Assembly (NCBI RefSeq): GCF_001766835.1
Contig: NZ_LKEU01000050.1
Location: 1-64,000, forward strand
From: Acetobacterium wieringae
GTDB taxonomy: Bacteria; Bacillota; Clostridia; Eubacteriales; Eubacteriaceae
Reading direction: 5' to 3'
DNA: 64,000 nucleotides
Shown here: positions 34,015 through 41,743 of the stretch, piece after piece
How the letters are laid out: each line of letters opens with the position of its first letter
How positions within the stretch are numbered: the first letter of the stretch is position 1
Notes under the pieces: generated by a model
Seen by the model: only the letters and a program-made list of their open reading frames with translations
Told to the model about the DNA's origin: nothing
The model's database searches: none
Program-made: the position numbers and the translations under genes

Positions 34015-35029
34015 ATGTCACCGCAAAAAAAAAACACTTGTCACCATCATCCTGATTCTCCTACCACTGTTCTTTTTCTTTGGCACCCTTTGCATCGGCC
34101 GTTACTATGTATCTTTAAACGATGTCCTGACAACCCTGTGGCAGGGGCTCACCGGCACCCGTCGTGGTGTCAGCGCTGAAACTGCTACGGTGATTCTACA
34201 GATTCGTTTTCCTCGGGCCTTTCAGGGTGCCATGGTGGGGGCGGCTCTGGGCGCCAGCGGGGCCGCCTTTCAGAGCCTCTTTCGCAATCCTCTGGTTTCC
34301 AGTGGTATTCTCGGGGTTTCGGCCGGGGCTGGCTTCGGAGCTGCTTTGGCGATTGTGCTGTTCAACTCGATTTTTTTAACACCCTTGTTTGCCTTCTGCT
34401 TTGGAATTCTGGCGGTAATTCTCAGCTACTTTGCCGGGAAAATCGACAACACTTCCACTACCATCACCCTAGTACTGGGTGGCACCATTATTCAATCGAT
34501 TTTTTCGGCGCTGATCTCACTGCTCAAATACCTGGCCGATACCGCTACCCAACTGCCAGCGATCACCTTCTGGTTGATGGGCAGTCTGGCCTCCACTAAA
34601 ACTGCCGATGTCTTCCTGGCCCTCTTCCCAATGGCTCTGGGGATGGCTGGCATGCTGATCTTACGCTACCGCCTCAATGTCCTGTCAATGGGTGATCGTG
34701 AAGCTCGTACCCTGGGGATCAATGTGCCAGCCAATAAAGCTGCTATTATCGCCTTTGCCACCCTGGCCACCGCCGGAGCCGTCTGCGTCAGCGGCATCGT
34801 CGGCTGGATCGGGCTAATTATTCCCCATGTAGGTCGGATGCTGGTGGGCAATGACAACAAGTGGCTGGTACCGGCTAGCATGTCGCTGGGAGCCTGTTTT
34901 GTTATTTTCTGCGACACTCTCTGCCGCAGCTTAACCGGCGGCGAAATCCCGCTGGGAATTGTCACCGCTCTGATTGGCGGTCCCTTTTTTATTTATCTGC
35001 TAAAAAAAACCAAAGGAAGGAGCTGGTAA
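33968..35029 (+). CDS. ABC importer permease, BtuC/FecCD family
   Basis: A permease of the FecCD/BtuC family with ten or so hydrophobic segments. Family motifs are QIRFPRAFQGAMVGAALGAS, FRNPLVSSGILGVSAGAGFG and GWIGLIIPHVGRMLVG (the coupling loop). The start is uncertain. In frame only a TTG at 33968 is available, deep inside the upstream gene. The natural start ATG 34015, which follows the upstream stop directly (TAAATG), is out of frame by one base across a run of ten A (34025-34034). With nine A it would read MSPQKKTLVTI. Substrate may be a corrinoid, siderophore or oxyanion. Confidence 0.85.
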   Translation: MQLSWESSSSDVKKPKCHRKKKTLVTIILILLPLFFFFGTLCIGRYYVSLNDVLTTLWQGLTGTRRGVSAETATVILQIRFPRAFQGAMVGAALGASGAAFQSLFRNPLVSSGILGVSAGAGFGAALAIVLFNSIFLTPLFAFCFGILAVILSYFAGKIDNTSTTITLVLGGTIIQSIFSALISLLKYLADTATQLPAITFWLMGSLASTKTADVFLALFPMALGMAGMLILRYRLNVLSMGDREARTLGINVPANKAAIIAFATLATAGAVCVSGIVGWIGLIIPHVGRMLVGNDNKWLVPASMSLGACFVIFCDTLCRSLTGGEIPLGIVTALIGGPFFIYLLKKTKGRSW

Positions 35030-35034
35030 GAATC

Positions 35035-35838
35035 GTGTTGCGTTTAAACAACCTGAGTTTTGGCTACACCCCCAAACGGCTGATTTTTGAGAATATCAGC
35101 TTTGTGGTTCAGCCCGGAGAAGTCTTCTGTGTGATCGGCCCTAATGGCTGTGGCAAAACCACTCTGATTGACAGTATCCTAGGGATCAATCAGCCGCAAC
35201 AAGGAACCATTGAAGTCGGTGGCACCCGTCTTACCCAGTTGAAACCTCGGGAATTTGCCCAGAATATTGCTTATGTCCCCCAGAGTCACACCAAAACCTT
35301 TCCTTATACAGTGCTGGACATTGTGGTAATGGGCCGCACCGCCGCCACCCGAGGCTTTGGTGCACCGGACAGTAACCAGCGGCAACGAGCTCGAGAAAGC
35401 CTTGACCAAGTGGGTCTCAAAGGTTTTGAGGAACGGCTTTACACCGAACTCAGCGGCGGCGAACTGCAGCTGGTGCTGATTGCCCGGGCCCTGACCCAGG
35501 ACGCCCGCATCATGGTGCTGGACGAACCCACTGCTCACCTCGATTTTCGTCATGAGCTGATGGTAATGGAAATCATTACCTGGCTGGTCAAGGAACGGGG
35601 TCTAACCATTATCATGGCTACCCACTTTCTCAACCAGGCCTTTTATCTGGAAAATGCATCGGTCCCCACCCGGGTGGCGTTGATGAACGAGGGTAGAATC
35701 GAAGCCATTGGCCCCCCATCGACTGTGATTACCAGCGATAATCTCAAAGACGTCTTTAAAATCATTGCCACCACTGGTACCACCGATGAGGCCGGAATTC
35801 ATCGGAAATTTATTGTGCCACTAAAAAACATCCGCTGA
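35035..35838 (+). CDS. ABC importer ATPase, BtuD/FecE family
   Basis: A 267-residue ATP-binding protein. Walker A is GPNGCGKTT near residue 37, the signature is LSGGELQLV, and Walker B is IMVLDEPTAHLD. The Q loop reads YVPQSH. It starts with GTG at 35035 behind AAGGAAGGAG, five bases after the permease stop. It powers the permease encoded upstream. The signature has Leu-Gln after GGE, as is common in FecE/BtuD types. Confidence 0.9.
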   Translation: MLRLNNLSFGYTPKRLIFENISFVVQPGEVFCVIGPNGCGKTTLIDSILGINQPQQGTIEVGGTRLTQLKPREFAQNIAYVPQSHTKTFPYTVLDIVVMGRTAATRGFGAPDSNQRQRARESLDQVGLKGFEERLYTELSGGELQLVLIARALTQDARIMVLDEPTAHLDFRHELMVMEIITWLVKERGLTIIMATHFLNQAFYLENASVPTRVALMNEGRIEAIGPPSTVITSDNLKDVFKIIATTGTTDEAGIHRKFIVPLKNIR

Positions 35839-35873
35839 CTGACTTAACTGATTTATCTAGAAAGGATCATTCC

Positions 35874-36956
35874 ATGCTCAAAAGAAATTACTTTCTGTTT
35901 GGCACCCTGCTACTCGTCGGATTACTGCTAAGCACCCTGACCGGCTGCCAGATCCAGAACCAAGCCACAACGGTACCAACCAAAACAATTGTCGATTGTC
36001 TAAATCGGGAAGTAGAAATTCCGGCAGATCCCCAGCGGGTTGCCTGTCTCTACGCCTCCACCGCTCACATCATGACGATGCTGGGCCAGGAAGCTAAGAT
36101 CGTCGGCATTCCCAACGGCATCAAGCGGGATGTACTGATGTCCTATAAACGGCCGGATATTGGTTCGGTATCGGTTCCCTTTAACGACGGTGCCATCAAT
36201 ATTGAAGAACTCCTGGCCACCAACACCGATCTGGTACTGCTGCGCAAAAGCACCGCCGAAAATGCCGGGGAAATCGAAAAACTCGATAAGGCCGGAATTC
36301 CCTGGGTTGTCATTGACTATGCCAGCCTGGATGATCTCCAAAAGGCCATCGCCGTAACCGGCACCGTTTTTAATCAGGAACAGCGGGCCACCGATTACAA
36401 TGCCGCCCTCCAGCAAACTCTGACGCTGATTTCCGAGCGGGTCAGCAGTCTGCCGGAATCTGCCCGCCCCCGGGTTTACCATGCTGTCAACGAGGCCGCC
36501 CGAACCGACCTGGCTGGCGATCTCTGTAGCCAGATCACTGATGCCGCCGGGATTATCAATGTTTCAACTCAGGGCGGTAGTCTGATCACTGATGCCGAAA
36601 AAACGATGACTACTCTGGAACAGATCTACAGTTGGGATCCCGATGCTTTCATTGCCAATGACATCATTGCCAGCAACTATATGCTAAGCGATCCCAAATG
36701 GTCGGGCTTAAGAGCCGTGGCCGAGCAACGAGTCACCACCCTGCCGGTCGGTGTCACCCGCTGGGGCCACCCTGGTTCGATGGAACCCCATATGGCTGCG
36801 TTATTTATCGCTATGACCTTTTATCCGGAGCTGTTTGCCGATGTCGATCTGACCCAGACCGTCAAAGACCACTATCAGCAATGGTTTGAACTTACGCTGA
36901 CTGATGCCGATGTGGCCACGATCTTATCCGGTGAAGGGATGCGACTGGCAAAATAG
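35874..36956 (+). CDS. ABC importer substrate-binding lipoprotein (BtuF/FepB family)
   Basis: A 360-residue protein with a lipoprotein signal ending LSTLTGC, so anchored at the outer face of the membrane. Two helical-hinge lobes of the FepB/BtuF type follow (DCLNREVEIPADPQRVACLY at the start). The C-lobe motif VTRWGHPGSMEPHMAALFIA differs from the usual BtuF type and resembles binding proteins of uncertain substrate. It delivers ligand to the permease and ATPase encoded just upstream. Cobamide, siderophore or molybdate/tungstate are all possible. The neighbouring corrinoid genes make the first attractive, while the leader RNA lacks a B12 box. Confidence 0.82.
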   Translation: MLKRNYFLFGTLLLVGLLLSTLTGCQIQNQATTVPTKTIVDCLNREVEIPADPQRVACLYASTAHIMTMLGQEAKIVGIPNGIKRDVLMSYKRPDIGSVSVPFNDGAINIEELLATNTDLVLLRKSTAENAGEIEKLDKAGIPWVVIDYASLDDLQKAIAVTGTVFNQEQRATDYNAALQQTLTLISERVSSLPESARPRVYHAVNEAARTDLAGDLCSQITDAAGIINVSTQGGSLITDAEKTMTTLEQIYSWDPDAFIANDIIASNYMLSDPKWSGLRAVAEQRVTTLPVGVTRWGHPGSMEPHMAALFIAMTFYPELFADVDLTQTVKDHYQQWFELTLTDADVATILSGEGMRLAK

Positions 36957-36974
36957 CTAAGTCATGCCAATATC

Positions 36975-37020
36975 AAAAAAGGAATCCTGGCTGCATCAAA
37001 GCAGCTGGGATTCCTTTTTT
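36975..37020. terminator. Bidirectional terminator
   Basis: AAAAAAGGAATCC with TGGCTGC pairs with GCAGC and GGATTCCTTTTTT. A-rich and T-rich arms serve both the importer operon and the convergent amidase gene. Confidence 0.85.
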
Positions 37021-37741
37021 AGTTTCGGCAGGCAGCAACAAAAGCCTGCAGTATTCTCAACGTATTTTCATCATCCCGCCATAAAAACTCAGGGTGCCAT
37101 TGTACTGCCAGACCGAAAGCGAGACCCTCGATTTCCACCGCCTCCACCAGGCCATCCCTGCTAAACGCCGCGGCGGTCAGTTGGGGTGCTAAGCGGGCAA
37201 TCGCCTGATGATGCATACTATTGACCCGGATCATTTCCATCCCTATGATTTCATACAGCCGGGATTTTTTATTGACCATAACCTCATGAACTGGAAATTC
37301 ATAATTGTTTTGTTGAAAATGCTGAATCGGCAATTCCCGGTTGACCTGCTTATTGATATCCTGGTAGAGTGTTCCTCCTAATGCAACGTTAAATAATTGA
37401 AGTCCCCGACAGACCCCGAAAACCGGCTTATCCCGATCCATCACTGCCCGTAACAGTCGTAATTCCAAATGATCACGGGGTGGATAGATTTCATTGCAGT
37501 ATTTTAGCAAAACTTCGCCATAGTGCTGCGGATCCACATCATGGCCTCCGCTGAAAACAAAGCCATCCAATCGCTCGGCAATCGCTTCAATGTCCTCGTC
37601 GTGATTCAAAATTGACAAAATCACCGGGATTCCACCGGCGGCAATTATCCCCTCGGGATATCCCGGGTACATCCAGATGCTCTTTTTATTGCTGTCATAT
37701 AAAGGTAAAATCCCAATTAAAGGTTTTTTTTGTGCACACAT
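37019..37741 (-). CDS. Gamma-glutamyl-GABA hydrolase-like class I glutamine amidotransferase (PuuD type)
   Basis: A 240-residue peptidase C26 protein. The nucleophile elbow GVCRGLQLFNVALGG carries Cys111, and VQWHPEF near the end supplies the catalytic His and Glu. GGTLYQDI is a typical PuuD motif. Such enzymes hydrolyse gamma-glutamyl amides, for example gamma-glutamyl-GABA in putrescine use. No other putrescine gene is near, so the substrate may differ. It stands as a single gene on the minus strand, with its start just after a weak AGGAAAC site. Confidence 0.85.
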   Translation of the reverse strand: MCAQKKPLIGILPLYDSNKKSIWMYPGYPEGIIAAGGIPVILSILNHDEDIEAIAERLDGFVFSGGHDVDPQHYGEVLLKYCNEIYPPRDHLELRLLRAVMDRDKPVFGVCRGLQLFNVALGGTLYQDINKQVNRELPIQHFQQNNYEFPVHEVMVNKKSRLYEIIGMEMIRVNSMHHQAIARLAPQLTAAAFSRDGLVEAVEIEGLAFGLAVQWHPEFLWRDDENTLRILQAFVAACRN

Positions 37742-37955
37742 TTTCGTTTCCTCGCTTCTTACGCCTGGTTAAAGCTAGGGTAAAATGAAAATTATAACCC
37801 GTACCGATAACCTCAACCATTGATATTATTTTAAACGAAAAGCATCATAATCACAAGGAAAGTTTGATTCTTAGACATAATTGTGACCAAAGTGTGATTG
37901 CTATTGTACCAAAAGTGTTATAAAATATACTTAACTTTGAAACAGGAGCGACGGC

Positions 37956-38669
37956 ATGTCAAAAAAAAGATTCTTATTTATCATACTAATTTCCCTGATT
38001 GTTTTACTCTTTGCCGGTTGTGACAAAGATGACGGTACCACCGCCTATCTCACCTTGATGACGGTTCCCACATCAGCAACCATCCCCAATGGACTGCATC
38101 TTGACTCGATTTTAAGCATCACTAATCCCATCCCGGATGATCCCAATGGCGCTACGACCACTGTTCAGTTTGGTGTTTTTGGTTATACCAATACCGCCGG
38201 AGAACCGGTTTACTATGTTTACGGCAAAAAAGAATCTATCTCTGACGACCAGTCTCATTTGCTGGAGCAAGGTTTTTATCAAATGGATTATCGGGTCGAC
38301 GAACAAAACGTTTATCTGGCCTTGAAAAACGGCAGTTCTCCCCTGACCAAGGTTGACAAGGGTAACGGAATTCCCACCGTTTACGATGGTGAACTCCCCT
38401 TTGGATTCTATACCCCAGTGGAAGACAAGGATGGGTTTTACACCTTTGTCGATGCCAACGGAGTAACCCAATACCGGGTATATGCCACCTTCCTGAACAA
38501 GAACGGAAATTTTTTCCCGGCCTCGGAAGACGGCCAAATGATTGCTGGTGCCTTGCCCATTAACAAGTCAGTGGAAGAAACCTTGCAATCTCAGGGACAA
38601 AGTGCTGTTTCCAAAATGATTACGACTCCAATTACCTGTACCAACATACCAACCACATATGTTGTATGA
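37956..38669 (+). CDS. Putative lipoprotein
   Basis: A 237-residue protein with an N-terminal lipoprotein signal (LLFAGC, Cys at residue 22). The mature part has no family I recognise. It is rich in Thr, Asp and Gly and appears beta-rich, ending in KMITTPITCTNIPTTYVV. Monocistronic, with a GGAGCG ribosome site and a strong terminator at 38673. Anchored on the outer surface, role unknown. Confidence 0.7.
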   Translation: MSKKRFLFIILISLIVLLFAGCDKDDGTTAYLTLMTVPTSATIPNGLHLDSILSITNPIPDDPNGATTTVQFGVFGYTNTAGEPVYYVYGKKESISDDQSHLLEQGFYQMDYRVDEQNVYLALKNGSSPLTKVDKGNGIPTVYDGELPFGFYTPVEDKDGFYTFVDANGVTQYRVYATFLNKNGNFFPASEDGQMIAGALPINKSVEETLQSQGQSAVSKMITTPITCTNIPTTYVV

Positions 38670-38672
38670 GCT

Positions 38673-38713
38673 AACCCACAAAAACAGCCACTCAGCAGTT
38701 TTTGTGGGTTTTA
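38673..38713 (+). terminator. Rho-independent terminator
   Basis: Perfect 13-bp stem AACCCACAAAAAC / GTTTTTGTGGGTT with a 12-base loop, followed by TTATT. It may serve both the lipoprotein gene and the convergent NUDIX gene. Confidence 0.8.
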
Positions 38714-38720
38714 TTGAGCT

Positions 38721-39338
38721 TTAGTCATACACCGGATGATATTCTGGATTTTGGTGGGCTTTAAAAAATAGGGTCAACTGTGCTTCGGTGGTTCGCCCCA
38801 GTGACAACGGTGGCAGCTGATCCATGGCAAAGAAACCACTCTCGATGGTTTCAGCGTTACATTTAAAGTCCCCCTCCAGTAATTCACACAGCATCAGGAT
38901 CTTATAAATAGTATACGGACAGGTATCCTGGACCCATTTACTGCGATCCAGCAGCCCGACCAGTCGGGTTGGCTTAACCAGCACTCCAGCTTCTTCAAAG
39001 GCTTCTTTAATGACATTTTCCTGGGGTGTCCGGTTGACATCAGCCCACCCCCCCGGCAGCGACCAACGACCATCAATCTTTTCCCGAACCAGCAGGATCT
39101 TATTGTCGACAATCACACCACCCCGAACATCGACCTTGGGCGTTAAATAGCCTTCTTCCCTGATATAGTAATCTTTTATCACCTCATGGGAAATCTCTGT
39201 ATGTTTTTCGATGATTTCTCGGGACAGCTTTTCAATTTCACGATAGCGAACCAGATCATAGTCGTTTTTGCAGTAGGTCAACCCCGACTGTGAGATTGAT
39301 TGTAATTCTCTTGCCCATAAAAGCCATTGTTTTTCCAT
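38721..39338 (-). CDS. NUDIX hydrolase with N-terminal helical domain
   Basis: A 205-residue protein. An N-terminal helical part (1-60) as in ADP-ribose/FAD-type clostridial NUDIX enzymes is followed by a NUDIX fold with the box around GGWADVNRTPQENVIKEAFE. Two box positions deviate: Arg for the first Glu and Lys for the Arg of the REUxEE core. The substrate (a nucleoside diphosphate derivative) cannot be told. GWADV is typical of the ADP-ribose pyrophosphatase-like subgroup. Monocistronic. Confidence 0.82.
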   Translation of the reverse strand: MEKQWLLWARELQSISQSGLTYCKNDYDLVRYREIEKLSREIIEKHTEISHEVIKDYYIREEGYLTPKVDVRGGVIVDNKILLVREKIDGRWSLPGGWADVNRTPQENVIKEAFEEAGVLVKPTRLVGLLDRSKWVQDTCPYTIYKILMLCELLEGDFKCNAETIESGFFAMDQLPPLSLGRTTEAQLTLFFKAHQNPEYHPVYD

Positions 39339-39389
39339 CTTTCTTCTCGAAGCAACGCTTCGCTCCTTTCAAAATTAACAATTTGTGTC

Positions 39390-39417
39390 TTCACTTTCTT
39401 AAATCTTATGTTATAAT
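39390..39417 (+). promoter_or_regulatory. Promoter of the desulfoferrodoxin gene
   Basis: TTCACT (39390-39395), 16-base spacer, perfect TATAAT (39412-39417). Confidence 0.6.
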
Positions 39418-39503
39418 GTAGATAAGAATTAATCTAATTTGTTTATTTCTTTATTTTTGGGGAATATAACAAAAGAGATTAACATTGACTTAGGAGGTCT
39501 ATT

Positions 39504-39890
39504 ATGTGTAAAGAACCAAAATTTTTCGTCTGTAAACATTGTGGGAATTTCGTAGGAATGATTCACGAATCAGGTGCTCAAATGATCTGCTGTGGCGATC
39601 CCATGACAGAAGTTGTTCCCAATACGACTGATGCCGCTCAGGAAAAACACGTTCCTGTCATCACCGTAAATGGCAATACCGTCACCGTTGATATTGGTAG
39701 TGTTCCCCATCCAATGACGCCTGAACACCATATCGCCTGGGTCTATCTTGAAACCACCGAAGGTGGCCAACGAAAATGTCTGGCCGAAACCGGGGCACCG
39801 AAAGCCGAATTTGCTCTAACCCCTGGGGATAAAGTCATTGCAGCCTATGAATATTGTAACCTTCATGGTTTATGGAAAGCAAGTTTATAA
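39504..39890 (+). CDS. dfx: Desulfoferrodoxin (superoxide reductase)
   Basis: A 128-residue 2Fe-type superoxide reductase. The N-terminal desulforedoxin domain has Cys-x2-Cys (CKHCG) and the Cys pair ICCG. The catalytic domain carries the His ligands in EKHVPVI and PMTPEHHIAW and the Cys-Asn-Leu-His motif YEYCNLHGLW. It reduces superoxide to peroxide in the cytoplasm of anaerobes. AGGAGG ribosome site, own promoter and terminator. Length is the usual 125-130 residues. Confidence 0.95.
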   Translation: MCKEPKFFVCKHCGNFVGMIHESGAQMICCGDPMTEVVPNTTDAAQEKHVPVITVNGNTVTVDIGSVPHPMTPEHHIAWVYLETTEGGQRKCLAETGAPKAEFALTPGDKVIAAYEYCNLHGLWKASL

Positions 39891-39926
39891 TTAAACACAT
39901 GCTGTGAAAAATAATCCAGTAACTAT

Positions 39927-39952
39927 AAAAGCTGCCGTCTTGGCAGCTTTTT
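39927..39952 (+). terminator. Rho-independent terminator
   Basis: AAAAGCTGCC / GGCAGCTTTTT stem-loop 37 bases after the desulfoferrodoxin stop. It also lies downstream of the convergent lysozyme gene. Confidence 0.85.
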
Positions 39953-39959
39953 CAGATTG

Positions 39960-40694
39960 TCAGAAGAATTCTTCAATAAATTCAGCGTAAGTGCCGTTGT
40001 AAAGGTTCATATCAATAAACGTTTCATCACCATCATAGCCGTCCATCATACCCCGGTGACTATATTGCCAGAAGGTAAAGGTTTCGCCGTTTGGCAACGT
40101 TTCAGGCCAGGCATTATCCAGATCGACGATCCAGATTTGATAATCTTTATAGTCGGTTCCAATATACATTTTAAAAATGCGCTGGGTGGTATAAATTATT
40201 GGTTTTACCCCATAATGATTTTCCAGTTCCTTTAGAAATTCATCAAGGATAACCTTAACCTGTTCCTTGGGTAAGGCATTGTCTTCATAAATTCCATACA
40301 ATTCCAGATCAACTACCGGTGGCAGGTTCTGATCAGAAACCGGTACATTGGCAATAAAGTTCTGCGCTTGCGCTTTACCCGTCGTGTCATAATTTAAAAA
40401 GTGATATGCGCCGACCTTAAGGGCTGTTTTCTGACTCGCTTCCCAGTTCGTTTTAAATTTCGTGTCCACATAATCATTACCCTCTGTGGCTTTGATGAAG
40501 GCGAAATCAATATTCTGATCAGCCAGTAGTTCCCAATCAATATCGCCCTGGTAAGCAGACAGATCCACCCCTTTGACCAGATGATCCTCCCTTTTGGTCT
40601 GATTAAATGTATGGGTTACCCCATATATAATTAGCACAATGATAAACAAAACTCCAATTCCCACCCCCAGTGAGATAGCTTTTTTTACGGACAT
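39960..40694 (-). CDS. GH25 family lysozyme (muramidase), membrane anchored
   Basis: A 244-residue protein with an N-terminal membrane helix (residues 5-27), then a glycoside hydrolase 25 domain. KGVDLSAYQGDIDWELL holds the first catalytic-site Asp, FIKATEGNDYVD the Glu region, and PPVVDLELYG the Asp-x-Glu motif. It cleaves peptidoglycan outside the cell membrane, likely for wall turnover. No cell-wall binding repeats are present. Monocistronic. Confidence 0.9.
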   Translation of the reverse strand: MSVKKAISLGVGIGVLFIIVLIIYGVTHTFNQTKREDHLVKGVDLSAYQGDIDWELLADQNIDFAFIKATEGNDYVDTKFKTNWEASQKTALKVGAYHFLNYDTTGKAQAQNFIANVPVSDQNLPPVVDLELYGIYEDNALPKEQVKVILDEFLKELENHYGVKPIIYTTQRIFKMYIGTDYKDYQIWIVDLDNAWPETLPNGETFTFWQYSHRGMMDGYDGDETFIDMNLYNGTYAEFIEEFF

Positions 40695-40927
40695 TCCATA
40701 TTCCCCCTACTTTTTAATGTAAACCTGGTAATAGCAATTTGCTTCGCGGACGGTTTGCGAAAGCCGACATCAAAGTAAATCTTTTTCAATGTTTATAAAT
40801 TACGCAATTACTTACTTAATGTAAACATTATAACAAAATATTTACTGGCGGGGAACCCTCTTAAGGAGTTATAATATAGCCATTATCCGAATCAAAGAAT
40901 TCAAATTGATACATACAAGGAGATGCC

Positions 40928-41743
40928 ATGGAAATAAATACCATCCTAACCCCGGTTCTTGCCGAAAAACTGGTTGTTTTGAAAGATAATATCAAACGTT
41001 TCCCCAAAGTCAGTATTGCCTTTTCCGGCGGTGTCGACAGTACCCTGTTGCTGCAGGTAGCAGTTTCTGTACTGGGAGATGCTGTATTGCCCATTACCGT
41101 TAACGGTGCGATGCTGCCCAGATCGGAATTTGCCGAAGCCCAAGCGCTGGCCAAAGCCATCGGAGCAATCCCCTTAGTGCTTGAAGCCGATGTCTTTGCA
41201 TTGGAAAATTTTGTCAAAAACCCAACTGATCGCTGTTATCATTGCAAAAAATTTATTTTTACCCAGATCAAAGATGCTGCTCTGGCCAATGGCTACGAGG
41301 TAATTCTGGACGGCTCCAATCTTGATGATATGAAGGACTATCGACCCGGGATTAAAGCCTTGGGTGAGTTGGGGGTTTTTAGCCCATTAAAAGAGTCTGG
41401 ACTGACCAAGCAGGATATCCGGGATCTCTCGGCCTATTACGGCTTACCAACAGCCACCAAACCGGCGATGGCCTGCCTGGCCACCCGGATTCCTACCAAC
41501 ACGCCGATTACTCCGGCCGCTCTGGCGGCTATAGAAGCCGGGGAGGATTTTCTCAAATCCCTGGGCTTAAGCCAATACCGGCTGCGACTGCTGGGCGATA
41601 CCGCTAAAATCGAATGCGACCCTGACGATTTTACCGTTATCATCGACAACCGCCTGGCCCTGATCGACACCCTGAAAAACCTCGGCATCAAATCCATCAC
41701 CCTGGACCTGGCTGGCTACAACTGCGGCAATATGAACGGCTAA
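40928..41743 (+). CDS. larE: LarE-type ATP-dependent sacrificial sulfur transferase
   Basis: A 271-residue PP-loop enzyme. SGGVDS (33-38) binds ATP. Cys103 and Cys106 are in the DRCYHCKKF motif and Cys183 is in AMACLATRIP. In LarE the enzyme donates sulfur from a Cys to the nickel-pincer nucleotide precursor of lactate racemase. Three Cys may bind an iron-sulfur cluster as in some LarE types. No larA, larB or larC lies in this window, so the cofactor may be used by another racemase or the enzyme may have another role. AAGGAG ribosome site. The stop overlaps the convergent ABC gene by four bases. Confidence 0.85.
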   Translation: MEINTILTPVLAEKLVVLKDNIKRFPKVSIAFSGGVDSTLLLQVAVSVLGDAVLPITVNGAMLPRSEFAEAQALAKAIGAIPLVLEADVFALENFVKNPTDRCYHCKKFIFTQIKDAALANGYEVILDGSNLDDMKDYRPGIKALGELGVFSPLKESGLTKQDIRDLSAYYGLPTATKPAMACLATRIPTNTPITPAALAAIEAGEDFLKSLGLSQYRLRLLGDTAKIECDPDDFTVIIDNRLALIDTLKNLGIKSITLDLAGYNCGNMNG

